Of a DNA stretch of 64,000 bases, positions 18,501 to 28,049 are shown piece after piece. Made by a program: the position numbers and the translations under genes. The stretch is from Salipaludibacillus neizhouensis (lineage in GTDB: Bacteria; Bacillota; Bacilli; Bacillales; Salisediminibacteriaceae). Under the pieces are notes generated by a model. The model did no database searches. It worked only from the letters and a program-made list of their open reading frames with translations, and was not told where the DNA came from. The stretch spans positions 193,927 through 257,926 of the forward strand of contig NZ_KZ614146.1 of assembly GCF_002886185.1 (NCBI RefSeq), in the 5' to 3' direction. Every line of letters starts with the position of its first letter. Position 1 is the first letter of the stretch.

Positions 18501-18920
18501 AATGGAATAATTATGAAATGCCAGAGGCCCACATTCATAAAGCAATAGAGAATATGTACTTACTATACACGGGAAGGCTCAAGTAGAGTGAACAGGAATC
18601 GTTTTTGTTAAAAGAAGGACAGTTGATCTTGATTGAGTCCTTGATTTCCCACAGGCTTATCGCTAATCCTCCATTCCGTGCAGAATGTTGAATTTGGAGT
18701 TTACTTGGAAAAGAAAAGAGGGTAGTTTTCAAATCTTTGAAGGATTTGGCCAAGCTTTCAGAATTACTAGAAAAGCCAAATCCCTTTCTGCTTCTTCAAG
18801 ATAACAAGGACATCGAAACGTCATTAAAGCGTTTAGTCCTTGAATTAGATTCACAAGGGAGTAATTTATTAATGGTACATCTAATGTTTACGGAACTCTT
18901 CCTTCAAAATGCTACATTAA
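18490..18920 (+). pseudogene. araC fragment, direct orientation (duplicate of 8328-8770)
   Basis: The region matches the cupin half of the AraC gene at 8260. Several small deletions (12 bases in total) and in-frame stops break it. It ends at the string ATTAA, where the sequence switches to an inverted piece of the GH4 gene. Confidence 0.9.
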
Positions 18921-19049
18921 TATCCGTTTCGATCCACGTATCCTGGGGCTTCTATGATTGCGTCATTCGGCAAATTTGTAATGATCCCATCGTTTACCAT
19001 ATTGAAGTGTCCTCGATAAACTCTTCCAGTCTCTAACCCTTCTAAAATA
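18921..19049 (-). pseudogene. Inverted lplD fragment (complement of 10278-10406)
   Basis: Read on the minus strand these 129 bases match the lplD codons from about LEGLETGRVYRG to GYVDRNGI. The orientation is opposite to both flanking fragments. Confidence 0.9.
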
Positions 19050-19059
19050 CAAAAATCGG

Positions 19060-19137
19060 GATGATGAATGTATTCAACAGCATTTTAATGTAAACATTTT
19101 GGTTTTTAAGTCGAGAGGATAAAGCAACGTCAGCTTT
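19060..19137 (-). pseudogene. Inverted araC fragment (complement of about 8770-8851)
   Basis: On the minus strand the segment matches the AraC gene around the codons for the linker and YIHHHYD, with several substitutions and small indels. It adjoins the inverted lplD piece, so both belong to one inverted block with an internal deletion. Confidence 0.8.
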
Positions 19138-19552
19138 AATTAATATGCCAGTAGTGGGTGAATTACCGATGGGACCAGCGGCAGTCTGTAATGTAAGTGT
19201 GTCTGTGCAGCGACTGGCAGTAGAGGGGGCCGTTCACGGAGATGATATGTTACTTCGTCAGGCATTCATGATGGATCCTCTTGTGGGGGCTGTTTGCAAT
19301 CCACCTGAAATTTGGCAGATGGTAGACGAAATGCTAGTTTTACAGCAGCAATGGTTACCTCAATTTAAGGATGCGATAGAATCTGCGAGTATCAGGATGG
19401 AATCAGGAGATCTCCTTCCTACGAGAGAATATCAAGGTGCTGCTCGCGTCAAGACGAAAACAGTAGAAGAAATGCAGGAAAACCGTGACGAAGCGAATCG
19501 GAATGCGGGAGAAGCGGATAAGGCGAAGGAAAGACCAGCAAAGCAAAAATAG
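19138..19552 (+). pseudogene. lplD: 3' fragment of lplD (duplicate of 10404-10818)
   Basis: The last 138 codons of the GH4 gene are kept without an indel (constant offset of 8734), including the charged C-terminal tail. It lacks the NAD- and metal-binding parts, so even if translated from the internal ATG at 19145 it could not be an enzyme. The 3' untranslated part and terminator are also duplicated. Confidence 0.95.
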
Positions 19553-19597
19553 GAAACGAATAACTGGAAGGAGTATGGAATGACTTCATCTGTTTTA

Positions 19598-19641
19598 GGC
19601 AGATCTAAAAGGTTCAAAAACCCTTTTAGGTCTGCCTTTTA
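19598..19641 (+). terminator. Terminator of the lplD duplicate
   Basis: A stem of about 15 pairs (19598-19612 with 19621-19636) followed by TTTTACTTTT; it is the sister of the hairpin at 10874. Confidence 0.8.
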
Positions 19642-19890
19642 CTTTTCCAAGTAAATCTTTTAACGACATTTGGCTTGCTACATTAAATGAGTTTGTCTAA
19701 TTATCTAACAAAACTATAGCAACAATATACTGCATCAGATAATCTTACTATTACTAGCTTGTTAAAATTAACCAATGGTAATAAAAGTCAAAGAAGATGT
19801 ATATTACATATTAATCATCGAAATTCTTTAACGAGTATATTCATTGAAAAGTCAGAAAAATTATTTAGGCAACAAGAGGAGGCAAAAGAA

Positions 19891-20601
19891 ATGAAACCGT
19901 TAATTGGTATTACCTCATCTACCGAAGTAGATGAGGTGCAATTATTAGTTGGCTCCGATAATATTAATGCTGTTTCTCGGGCTGGAGGACTTCCTGTTAT
20001 CCTACCTAATCTAGCAGACGAAATCGATATTCTGGAATTTGCAGAAAAGATTGATGGCTTAGTGCTAACAGGAGGGTATGATATCGATCCTACTCTGTTT
20101 GGTGAAGAGCCTTATCCAAATCTGGGAACAATCATCCCTGCAAGAGATATATTTGAGATTACACTAATTAAAGAATTACTGGAAATGAATAAACCTATTT
20201 TAGCAGTTTGTCGAGGCTGTCAAATACTAAACATTGCAGCCGGTGGCGATATGTACCAGGATATGTATACACAAATAAATAGAGACTTGTTGCAACATGC
20301 ACAAAACGCCCCTAAAGGACATGGATCCCATTATGTGACTGTTGTAAAAGATTCCTTGTTGAACCGTTTGACAGGGGTAGAAAGGTTAAAAGTGAACAGT
20401 CGACATCATCAAGCTAATCGCAGAGTATTGGACCCCTTTACGGTTAGTGGAATTGCCAGTGATGGAATTATCGAATCTATTGAAAGTAAAGAGCACTCCT
20501 TTGTCCTTGGATTACAGTGGCATCCAGAGAATATGGCAAAAGTAGATGATTTTGCATCAGTGAAGATATTCGAAGGATTTATAGCAGCTTGTCAGATTTA
20601 G
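19891..20601 (+). CDS. Class I glutamine amidotransferase-like peptidase C26 (gamma-glutamyl hydrolase family)
   Basis: The 236-residue protein has the C26 features: MKPLIGITSS start, nucleophile cysteine in AVCRGCQILN near 108 and the catalytic His-Glu pair in LQWHPE near 216. Relatives cleave gamma-glutamyl amides, such as PuuD (gamma-glutamyl-GABA). AGAGGAGGC precedes ATG 19891; an upstream in-frame codon at 19759 would add 44 poorly supported residues. It is 16 bases ahead of a dipeptidase gene and shares the neighbourhood with a peptide importer, suggesting use of gamma-glutamyl peptides (inference). Confidence 0.88.
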   Translation: MKPLIGITSSTEVDEVQLLVGSDNINAVSRAGGLPVILPNLADEIDILEFAEKIDGLVLTGGYDIDPTLFGEEPYPNLGTIIPARDIFEITLIKELLEMNKPILAVCRGCQILNIAAGGDMYQDMYTQINRDLLQHAQNAPKGHGSHYVTVVKDSLLNRLTGVERLKVNSRHHQANRRVLDPFTVSGIASDGIIESIESKEHSFVLGLQWHPENMAKVDDFASVKIFEGFIAACQI

Positions 20602-20617
20602 GAGGAGGTGTGGGGGG

Positions 20618-21577
20618 ATGAACATAATAGATACTCACTGCGATGCATTACTGAAATTGCAAATTGCGAAAAACGGGAAATATTACGGGGAAAAACCATT
20701 AGACTTTCGTTCTGCTCAAAATTTAAACACGAATCTTGAACGATTAGCATTAGGACAAGCAAAAGCGCAGTTTTTTGCGATATTCATTTATCCGGATACC
20801 CCCGAAGATCAAAAATGGCAACAAGCACTTGATCAAATCGACTTGTTTTTTACAGAAGTATTGGGAAAAAATCAAGAAATGAAGCATATTACCAGGTGGG
20901 AAGATTTTGATACGTTAAAAGAAGGCGATATCGGTGCTGTCCTTACTTTGGAAGGTGCAGATGCTTTCGGGAACGATTTGGCTAAATTGCGTCATTTGTA
21001 CCGTGTTGGTGTTTTATCAATCGGGTTGACATGGAATAATGCCAATCTCTGCGCAGATGGAGCAGGAGAACCCCGTGGTGGGGGTTTGACATTGCTCGGT
21101 AAAAAGGTAGTTACATTAAATAATACCCAACAAGTGTTAACAGATGTGTCTCACTTATCAATTAAGGGATTTTGGGATGTGGTTGAATTAGCAGATTATC
21201 CTATTGCCAGTCATTCTAATGCAAGAGCAATTTGTGATCATCCTCGAAATTTGTACGATGATCAAGTAGAAGCTTTATTTGCTAAAGGAGGGTTAATAAA
21301 CGTTGTTTTTAACCCTCCATTTATTGTTAAAAACAGCAAAAAATCATCTTTTGCAGATCTAATAAAGCATATTGATCATTTATGCTCACTAGGAGGTGTA
21401 AAACTAATCGGTTTTGGCTCTGATTTTGATGGAATCGCTTATTTCATCAAAGATTTAGAAGATGCATCCAAGTATCAAAATCTGATCAACGAGTTGTTGA
21501 AATATTTTTCAGAAGACGATGTAAAAGGCTTTGCCTATCAAAATTTCTTAAGTCAACGTCCTAAGTACCTATTTTAA
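20618..21577 (+). CDS. Membrane dipeptidase, peptidase family M19
   Basis: The 319-residue zinc dipeptidase resembles renal dipeptidase: IDTHCDALLK (HxD zinc ligands at residues 6-8), the bridging Glu in LTLEGADAF near 111, and later histidines in DVSHLS and SHSNAR. There is no signal peptide, so it acts in the cytoplasm on imported dipeptides, often including those with a D-residue. An AGGAGGAGGTG ribosome site precedes the ATG. It forms an operon with the C26 gene. The next element is the structured repeat B. Confidence 0.9.
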   Translation: MNIIDTHCDALLKLQIAKNGKYYGEKPLDFRSAQNLNTNLERLALGQAKAQFFAIFIYPDTPEDQKWQQALDQIDLFFTEVLGKNQEMKHITRWEDFDTLKEGDIGAVLTLEGADAFGNDLAKLRHLYRVGVLSIGLTWNNANLCADGAGEPRGGGLTLLGKKVVTLNNTQQVLTDVSHLSIKGFWDVVELADYPIASHSNARAICDHPRNLYDDQVEALFAKGGLINVVFNPPFIVKNSKKSSFADLIKHIDHLCSLGGVKLIGFGSDFDGIAYFIKDLEDASKYQNLINELLKYFSEDDVKGFAYQNFLSQRPKYLF

Positions 21578-21583
21578 GAGATT

Positions 21584-21730
21584 TATAAGTTGACAGTTAA
21601 CTTTAGGGCACGCGTGTCAAGGGAAACCCACCTCCTTTCGATTAGCACCTACACGCACTACATAGGTGTTAATCGGGGGCGGTGGAAGCTGACGCTGTAT
21701 TTAATAAAAGACGGCTAGCCGTTTATCTTA
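21584..21730. repeat. Structured repeat family B, copy 1
   Basis: About 147 bases match 45932-46080. Inside are an outer TTGACA/TGTCAA pair, a hairpin built from GATTAGCACCTA and its near-complement, and a final palindrome ACGGCTAGCCGT. The element fills the gap between the convergent dipeptidase and DUF3899 genes and reaches the stop codon of the latter. Confidence 0.85.
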
Positions 21731-22096
21731 AATAATCACTAAAGAAATCATGGTAGAAAGAGCGAGCAGAATTACACCTGCACAGACGATTGGGACTCGT
21801 ATTGGTAGATTAATAGAGTCGATAGCTTTGTATCGATCGTTTCTGCGCTCTAATTCGCTAATGACTTCTTCTGTGCGGTTGATCCTTCTAAGGAAGTAAT
21901 TGAAATTTTTAATAAAACTGTTAAAGAAGCCAACTTGAATAATATGTAATATCGCCCCTCCCATCGTTACTACTAGTGAAAAAATAAATAGTATATTAAC
22001 CCAATTAAGTAAGGTAAACGCTGTAGAAAAAAAGAAGGTTGTAACAATTGAACTGAAAAAGATGATAAGCATGATTAGAAAAATAATAATGATCAT
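21728..22096 (-). CDS. DUF3899-like membrane protein
   Basis: The 122-residue protein has two N-terminal hydrophobic helices, a charged middle (NRTEEVISELERRNDRYKAID) and a C-terminal helix, the layout of DUF3899 proteins of Bacillaceae. ATG 22096 follows GGAGGTAACACTT; an upstream in-frame ATG at 22132 lacks a ribosome site. It is divergent from the oppA gene. Function unknown. Confidence 0.7.
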   Translation of the reverse strand: MIIIIFLIMLIIFFSSIVTTFFFSTAFTLLNWVNILFIFSLVVTMGGAILHIIQVGFFNSFIKNFNYFLRRINRTEEVISELERRNDRYKAIDSINLPIRVPIVCAGVILLALSTMISLVII

Positions 22097-22230
22097 AAGT
22101 GTTACCTCCGTAAATAAATGGTTAGATTCCATTATAAGATATTTAGTTATACAAAGTATATCGCACTTTGGTTAATTATGGTAAAATTAATTTCAATACT
22201 TTCAGAAAATTCTGTTAAGGGGGATTTATA

Positions 22231-23895
22231 ATGAAAAATCTTTTATTTTTACTAATGCTCATGGTTATTATTGGATTAGCAGGATGTAACTTCGGAGGAG
22301 ACTCTTCAAATGAAAGTTCCACAGAAGATACGATAGAAAATTCTAGCGAAAATACAGGAACCGTAGGAGAAGAAACTAGCGGAAAAGTTATAAATCTTAC
22401 TTCCGATGGTGATATCCCTACATTAGATTCAGCACATGCCCATGATGGAATTGCATTTACAGTATTGAATAATGTAAATGAAGGACTTTATCGGGGAGAT
22501 GATGCTCATAATCCAGAACTGGCGATGGCTGAGGATCATCAAGTTAGTGAGGATGGACTTGTACACACATTTTTGATTCGTGATGCCCAATGGAGTAATG
22601 GTGAAGCAGTAACAGCCAATGATTTTGAATATGCTTGGAAACGTGTTTTTGAAGAAGTAGGACATTACAATGTCATGTTCGAAACAGCCGGTATCAAAAA
22701 CGCTTCAGCTATCATAGCGGGAGACATGACACCGGATGATTTAGGTATTGTAGCGCTAGATGAAAAAACACTTGAGATTACCGTAGAAAACCCAAGTGCT
22801 TTATTAAACCAATTACTAACTTTTCCGATATTCCTACCATTGAATCAAGCGCATGTTGAAGAAGTAGGTGATACGTTCGGTACAGAAGCCGAAACTATTT
22901 TATCAAATGGTCCTTTCTTGTTGGACTCTTGGCAGCAAGATCAGGGTTGGGTTTATAAGAAAAACCCTGATTATTGGGACGCTGAAACTGTTAGTCTTGA
23001 TCAAATCAACGTCAACGTTGTAAAAGAAGTTTCTACAGCAGTAAACCTATGGGAATCAGACGCTGTCGATCGTATTACAATATCATCTTCCTATGTAGAT
23101 GAATATGAAAACGATGAAAACTTTGCCAATGTCGTACGCCCAGAAGTTATTTTTATGCGTTTTAACCATAACCATGAACATTTTGCAAACGAGAATATTC
23201 GTAAAGCAATTGATATGACAATTGATAAAGAAGGTTTGACGAACACTATTTTAAATAATGGTTCTGTACCGTTATATTCGTTGGTACCTCAAGAATTTTC
23301 TTATTCTCCTAATGAGGAAGTTGATTTTAGAGAATTAAATGGAGAATTCAATCAAGGATCTGTAGAAGAGGCAATTGCATTATGGGAAGATGGACTGTCG
23401 GAAATTGATAGTGATGGATTTGAAATGAGTTTAATGTCTTCAGACGATGACAACCATGTCAAATCAGCTGAATTTATAAAAAATCAATTGGAATCTAACT
23501 TGGAAGGTATCACGGTGAATATTAAGACGGTTCCATTTGAGGCGCGTTTAGAGAATGAAAAAGCTGTCGAATATGACATGGTCATTTCTTCTTGGGGACC
23601 TGACTATAGTGACCCAATGACTTATATCGATATGTGGGTTACTGATGGTCCTGCTAACAGAATGGATTTTTCTGATGATGAGTTTGATAGTATTGTAGCT
23701 GAGGCTAATGTTGAAACCGATGCAGAAGTACGGTATCAACTTTTGTTAGATGCTGAGAAAAAACTAATGGATGAAATGCACATCGCTCCCCTATACCAAA
23801 GTGCTGACGCACTACTTACACGTAGTAAGATCAAAGGTATTGTACGTCACCCTTCTGCCCCGGAATATGAATACAAATGGGCTGATGTAGAGTAA
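22231..23895 (+). CDS. oppA: Oligopeptide-binding lipoprotein, OppA family
   Basis: A lipoprotein signal peptide (VIIGLAGC, cysteine at residue 19) and an acidic Ser-rich linker precede a family 5 solute-binding fold, shown by YRGDDAHNPELAMAEDHQVS, the VHTFLIRDAQWSNGEAVTANDF motif and ISSWGPDYSDPMTY near 450. It captures peptides outside the cell for OppBCDF. Translation starts at ATG 22231 after a GGGGG ribosome site. A strong hairpin at 23931-23967 separates it from oppB and probably keeps the binding protein in excess. Confidence 0.92.
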   Translation: MKNLLFLLMLMVIIGLAGCNFGGDSSNESSTEDTIENSSENTGTVGEETSGKVINLTSDGDIPTLDSAHAHDGIAFTVLNNVNEGLYRGDDAHNPELAMAEDHQVSEDGLVHTFLIRDAQWSNGEAVTANDFEYAWKRVFEEVGHYNVMFETAGIKNASAIIAGDMTPDDLGIVALDEKTLEITVENPSALLNQLLTFPIFLPLNQAHVEEVGDTFGTEAETILSNGPFLLDSWQQDQGWVYKKNPDYWDAETVSLDQINVNVVKEVSTAVNLWESDAVDRITISSSYVDEYENDENFANVVRPEVIFMRFNHNHEHFANENIRKAIDMTIDKEGLTNTILNNGSVPLYSLVPQEFSYSPNEEVDFRELNGEFNQGSVEEAIALWEDGLSEIDSDGFEMSLMSSDDDNHVKSAEFIKNQLESNLEGITVNIKTVPFEARLENEKAVEYDMVISSWGPDYSDPMTYIDMWVTDGPANRMDFSDDEFDSIVAEANVETDAEVRYQLLLDAEKKLMDEMHIAPLYQSADALLTRSKIKGIVRHPSAPEYEYKWADVE

Positions 23896-23930
23896 GTTTT
23901 GCAATGAAAGAAGATGGGGAGATATTGCAA

Positions 23931-23967
23931 GGGCACTGAAAAAGTACAAATGGACTTTTCAGTGCCC
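23931..23967 (+). terminator. Leaky terminator or mRNA-stabilising hairpin between oppA and oppB
   Basis: GGGCACTGAAAAAGT (23931-23945) pairs with 23954-23967 with one bulge. The lack of a long T run and the position inside the operon suggest partial read-through. Confidence 0.7.
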
Positions 23968-24049
23968 TTATTTGCAACTTTTTATTTATTATTTAAACAT
24001 TGTTCTATAGCAATAAATGCTAAACATTTTGCTCAAATGAGGTGGAAAT

Positions 24050-24988
24050 ATGGGCCGTTATGTCGTCCAACGAATGGGATATATGGTAATAACACTATTA
24101 ATCATTGTTACAATTACCTTTTTTTTAATGCAGTTGTTACCAGGTACACCTTTTAGTAATCCAGAGAAGCTAAGTGAACGTCAGCTAGAATTAATGAGTG
24201 CAAAATATGGGTTAGATAAACCATTAGCCATTCAATATATGACGTATATAGGAAACCTGATACAGGGAGATTTAGGACTCTCCTTTCAATCGGAAGGTCG
24301 TACAGTCATTAGTATGATCGGCGACCGTATCGGACCTTCTGCTTTGATTGGTGGACAGGCAGTTGTAATAGGTGTTCTATGTGGATTTATTCTTGGTGTC
24401 ATCTCGGCATTAAAACACAATACCATCTTTGATTATGGATCGGTTTTTGTTGCTGTAATAGGTATGTCAATCCCATCCTTTGTGTTTGCAGCATTAATGC
24501 AATACTACATCGGGGTTCAGTGGGGCTTACTACCTGTAGCACTTTGGAAAGATTACAGTTACTCGATAATGCCATCCTTAGCGTTATCAGCAATGGTTAT
24601 TGCGACAGTTGCACGTTTTATCAGATCAGAGATGCTTGAAGTTTTAGGTCAGGAGTTTGTCACTACAGCGCGAGCTAAAGGAATTACGGAGTTTGTTGTA
24701 ATTATTAGACACGTGCTTCGCAATGCTCTTATACCAGTTGTTACGGTGCTTGGACCTTTGACAGTTAGTATTATGACAGGGACACTTGTCATCGAAAAAA
24801 TCTTTGCCGTCCCAGGCTTAGGTGAACAATTCACGCTATCTATTCTTGTCAACGATTATAGTGTGATTTTGGGCATTACACTTTTTTATAGTGCTTTATT
24901 TATATTTATAGTTTTTATCGTAGATATCCTTTACGGCATTTTAGATCCACGAATCAGTATGGGGGGTGGAAAAAAGGATGCAGCATAA
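24050..24988 (+). CDS. oppB: Oligopeptide ABC permease OppB
   Basis: The 312-residue membrane protein starts GRYVVQRMGYMVITLLIIVTITF and shows the OppB motif LPGTPF, six hydrophobic helices and the EAA loop FVTTARAKGITEFVVIIRHVLRNALIP near 201-227. GAGGTGG precedes ATG 24050. Its end overlaps the start of oppC. Confidence 0.93.
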   Translation: MGRYVVQRMGYMVITLLIIVTITFFLMQLLPGTPFSNPEKLSERQLELMSAKYGLDKPLAIQYMTYIGNLIQGDLGLSFQSEGRTVISMIGDRIGPSALIGGQAVVIGVLCGFILGVISALKHNTIFDYGSVFVAVIGMSIPSFVFAALMQYYIGVQWGLLPVALWKDYSYSIMPSLALSAMVIATVARFIRSEMLEVLGQEFVTTARAKGITEFVVIIRHVLRNALIPVVTVLGPLTVSIMTGTLVIEKIFAVPGLGEQFTLSILVNDYSVILGITLFYSALFIFIVFIVDILYGILDPRISMGGGKKDAA

Positions 24989-25988
24989 TCGACCGAAAAT
25001 CACAAAAGACCTTTTTGTTCACGAACCTATGAAAAAGCGATCTGCGGAAGAGATTGAAGGCCCGCCATCAAGTTTCTGGAAAGAGGCGAGAGTAAGGCTT
25101 TTTAAAAATAAAGGAGCTGTATTGGGACTTATTATCATTATCATTATCTCAATTATGGCTATTGTAGGGCCAATGATGAATAATTTTCATTATGACGATC
25201 AAGACTTACTTCGATCTAACTTACCACCGCTTGTTCCAGGTATGGAATGGCTGGGCTTAAATGGTGAAAACAGTCACGGCACTAATATATATGAGGAAAA
25301 TTCGATTACCGATAACAATGCGTGGATTGGAACCGATGAATTCGGCAGGGATTTGTGGACCAGACTTTGGAGCGGTACTCAAATCTCATTATTCATCGCA
25401 TTGACAGCTGCTTTTCTTGACCTAGTTATTGGCGTTCTATACGGAGGAATATCAGCGTTTTACGGCGGGAAAATTGATGACATTATGCAAAGAATTGTCG
25501 AAGTGTTAATCGGAATTCCTAACTTAATACTTATCATCTTGTTTATCCTCATTTTAGAACCTGGAGTTACATCCATTATTTTAGCAATGGTCATAACTGG
25601 TTGGGTTAATATGTCAAGAATAGTACGTGGACAAGTACTTCAATTAAAAGGACAAGAATTTATTCTTGCTTCTAAGGCGCTAGGTGCTTCTAATAGTCAG
25701 TTAATTTGGAAGCATTTAATTCCTAATGTAATGGGACCGATCATTGTGACATTGATGTTTACAATACCGACAGCTATTTTCTTTGAAGCCTTTCTTAGTT
25801 TTATAGGGCTGGGGATACAACCGCCCCTTGCCTCACTAGGAACATTAATAGAGAACGGCTATCAGGAAATGAGGTATTTTTCCTATAAATTAATTTTTCC
25901 GGCAATCGTGATTAGTGCCATCATGATTAGTTTCAACGTCTTAGGTGACGGATTAAGAGATGCGCTCGATCCTAAAATGAGAAAATAA
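24978..25988 (+). CDS. oppC: Oligopeptide ABC permease OppC
   Basis: The 336-residue permease has a cytoplasmic N-terminus, a first helix (GAVLGLIIIIIISIMAIVGP), a large extracellular loop and the EAA loop FILASKALGASNSQLIWKHLIPN near 225-247. ATG 24978 follows a G-rich ribosome site (GGGGGGTGG) and overlaps oppB by 11 bases; a GTG at 24966 is inside that site and less likely. It pairs with OppB. Confidence 0.92.
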   Translation: MQHNRPKITKDLFVHEPMKKRSAEEIEGPPSSFWKEARVRLFKNKGAVLGLIIIIIISIMAIVGPMMNNFHYDDQDLLRSNLPPLVPGMEWLGLNGENSHGTNIYEENSITDNNAWIGTDEFGRDLWTRLWSGTQISLFIALTAAFLDLVIGVLYGGISAFYGGKIDDIMQRIVEVLIGIPNLILIILFILILEPGVTSIILAMVITGWVNMSRIVRGQVLQLKGQEFILASKALGASNSQLIWKHLIPNVMGPIIVTLMFTIPTAIFFEAFLSFIGLGIQPPLASLGTLIENGYQEMRYFSYKLIFPAIVISAIMISFNVLGDGLRDALDPKMRK

Positions 25989-26002
25989 AAGGAGAGACAA
26001 TT

Positions 26003-27028
26003 ATGGGGGAGACAATTTTATCAGTAGATAACTTAGACGTATCTTTTCAAACAAATAGCGGGCTGATTAAGGCTGTACGAGGTGTAAGTTTTGACCTTAA
26101 AAAAGGAGAAACATTAGCTATTGTAGGTGAATCTGGATCCGGTAAATCAGTTACTGCAAAAAGTATTATGCAACTTTTACCGAAACAGTCAACAAGGATA
26201 GATAGTGGATCTATTGTTTATGGAGGAAATGATTTGTTGGAATACGGGAATAAAGAAATCGAGAAAATTCGTGGTAAGGAGATCGCCATGGTTTTCCAAG
26301 ATCCAATGACATCATTAAACCCAACAATGAAGATAGGTAAACAAGTGATGGAAGGCTTGATAAAACACAATAACATCCGCAAGAAAGAAGCTAAAAAACG
26401 TTCGATAGAATTGTTGACAGAAGTTGGGATTCCTTATGCCGAAGAGCGGATGAATTCATTTCCTCATGAATTTTCTGGTGGAATGAGACAGCGTGTTGTA
26501 ATAGCGATGGCTTTAGCCTGTGATCCCAAGGTTCTGATCGCCGACGAACCGACGACAGCTCTCGATGTAACGATTCAAGCACAAATTCTCAATTTAATGA
26601 AGGAACTTCAAAAAAAGACAGGGACTTCTATACTGATTATTACTCATGATTTAGGTGTAGTCGTAAATATGGCACAGCGTATTGCGGTGATGTATGCAGG
26701 TGAAATAGTTGAAACAGGTACGCTAAGGGAAATCTTTTATAAACCTAAACACCCTTATACTTGGGGGCTTCTGCAATCTATGCCTAAGATGCACCAGGAT
26801 CAATCGGTTCCACTCATTCCTATTGCTGGTTCTCCACCTGATGTGAGTCTTATGCATGATGGTTGTCCTTTTGCAGCACGTTGTCCATATGTAATGAAAG
26901 TTTGCCACAATCACAAACCAGATCAAACTCAAATTTCAGTTACTCATGCAGCCGCATGCTGGTTAGAAGACGACTGGGCTCCAGAGATTAAACAACCAGA
27001 GAAGATAGGAGGGGTTAGCAATTCCTAA
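26003..27028 (+). CDS. oppD: Oligopeptide ABC ATPase OppD
   Basis: Walker A GESGSGKS is near residue 40, the ABC signature FSGGMRQRV near 155, Walker B VLIADEP near 178 and the switch His in ITHDLG near 213. The C-terminal oligopeptide-transporter extension carries the cysteine group [14 protein letters not shown] near 290. It powers OppBC together with OppF. It starts 14 bases after oppC, and its stop codon overlaps the start region of oppF. Confidence 0.94.
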   Translation: MGETILSVDNLDVSFQTNSGLIKAVRGVSFDLKKGETLAIVGESGSGKSVTAKSIMQLLPKQSTRIDSGSIVYGGNDLLEYGNKEIEKIRGKEIAMVFQDPMTSLNPTMKIGKQVMEGLIKHNNIRKKEAKKRSIELLTEVGIPYAEERMNSFPHEFSGGMRQRVVIAMALACDPKVLIADEPTTALDVTIQAQILNLMKELQKKTGTSILIITHDLGVVVNMAQRIAVMYAGEIVETGTLREIFYKPKHPYTWGLLQSMPKMHQDQSVPLIPIAGSPPDVSLMHDGCPFAARCPYVMKVCHNHKPDQTQISVTHAAACWLEDDWAPEIKQPEKIGGVSNS

Positions 27029-27980
27029 ACAGAAGTTATTGGAAGTTAAAAATCTAAAAAAATATTTTAATGTTGGCAAGAAACAATTAAAGGCAGTAGA
27101 TAATGTTTCCTTTGAAATATATGAAGGGGAAACTTTAGGTCTTGTTGGTGAATCGGGTTGCGGAAAATCGACAATTGGTCGTACTATCTTAAATTTATAT
27201 CAGGCAACTAGTGGAGAAGTTAATTATAAAGGAAAGAACTTACAAGAAAAGCTCTCGAAAAAAGAGAAAAAGTTTTATCAAGAAGAAATACAGATGATTT
27301 TCCAAGATCCATACTCATCACTAGATCCTCGGATGACTGTTCTTGAGATTATCGCTGAAGGTATAAAAATTCATCAAAGTAATATGATTGGGAAGGAAAG
27401 GCTAGAGCGAGTTTATGAACTATTGGAACTAGTCGGTTTAGATAGGAAACATGCAAAAAGGTATCCTCATGAGTTCAGTGGAGGACAACGACAGAGAATC
27501 GGGATTGCTCGCTCATTAGCCGTCAATCCAAATTTAATTATCGCTGATGAACCAATTGCTGCATTGGATGTATCCATTCAAGCACAGATCGTTAATTTAT
27601 TGAAAGAGCTACAAAAAGAGCGTGGACTAACCTATTTATTCATCGCACATGATCTATCAATGGTGAAATATATTAGTGATCGGGTAGGTGTCATGTATCT
27701 GGGAAGTATGGTTGAGTTAGCCAGTAGTGAGGAACTTTATAATAACCCCCTCCATCCTTATACGAAAGCCTTGATGTCAGCTGTACCTATTCCTGATCCG
27801 GATATCGAAGAGAAGCGGGAACAAATCATTTTGCAAGGAGATATGCCAAGTCCTTTGAATCCTCCGAGTGGCTGCCGGTTTATAACTCGTTGTCCCGCAG
27901 CGATGGATATGTGTGCGAAGCTATCGCCTGAATGGACGGAGGTAGAAAAAGATCACTTTGTAGCCTGTCATTTATTTTAA
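27021..27980 (+). CDS. oppF: Oligopeptide ABC ATPase OppF, apparent ATT start
   Basis: Walker A GESGCGKS, signature [10 protein letters not shown], Walker B IIADEP and the C-terminal cysteine motif [14 protein letters not shown] identify OppF. No ATG, GTG or usable TTG lies where the family begins. AGGAGGGG (27008-27015) is followed after 5 bases by ATT at 27021, giving (M)[15 protein letters not shown], which matches the usual OppF opening. The alternative, TTG at 27039, has no ribosome site and trims the first strand. With ATT the gene overlaps oppD by 8 bases. Part of a second copy lies at 10909-11172. Confidence 0.9.
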   Translation: MPKQKLLEVKNLKKYFNVGKKQLKAVDNVSFEIYEGETLGLVGESGCGKSTIGRTILNLYQATSGEVNYKGKNLQEKLSKKEKKFYQEEIQMIFQDPYSSLDPRMTVLEIIAEGIKIHQSNMIGKERLERVYELLELVGLDRKHAKRYPHEFSGGQRQRIGIARSLAVNPNLIIADEPIAALDVSIQAQIVNLLKELQKERGLTYLFIAHDLSMVKYISDRVGVMYLGSMVELASSEELYNNPLHPYTKALMSAVPIPDPDIEEKREQIILQGDMPSPLNPPSGCRFITRCPAAMDMCAKLSPEWTEVEKDHFVACHLF

Positions 27981-28049
27981 ATTAGAGAAAAAATTATTAA
28001 CAATAAAAATGTCCAAAACCTTATTTGAATAAAAAAGAAGGTGCTCATC

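Noticed and set aside
18737-19036. A 99-residue plus-strand frame
   Set aside because: It reads from an araC fragment into an inverted lplD fragment across a rearrangement junction, so it is chimeric by accident.
19145-19552. A 135-residue frame that could be taken for a gene
   Set aside because: It is the C-terminal piece of the GH4 gene copied from 10411-10818; the catalytic parts are missing.
18243-19636. A transposon or insertion sequence as cause of the patchwork
   Set aside because: No transposase remnant, terminal inverted repeat or target duplication was seen; junctions show only short homologies.
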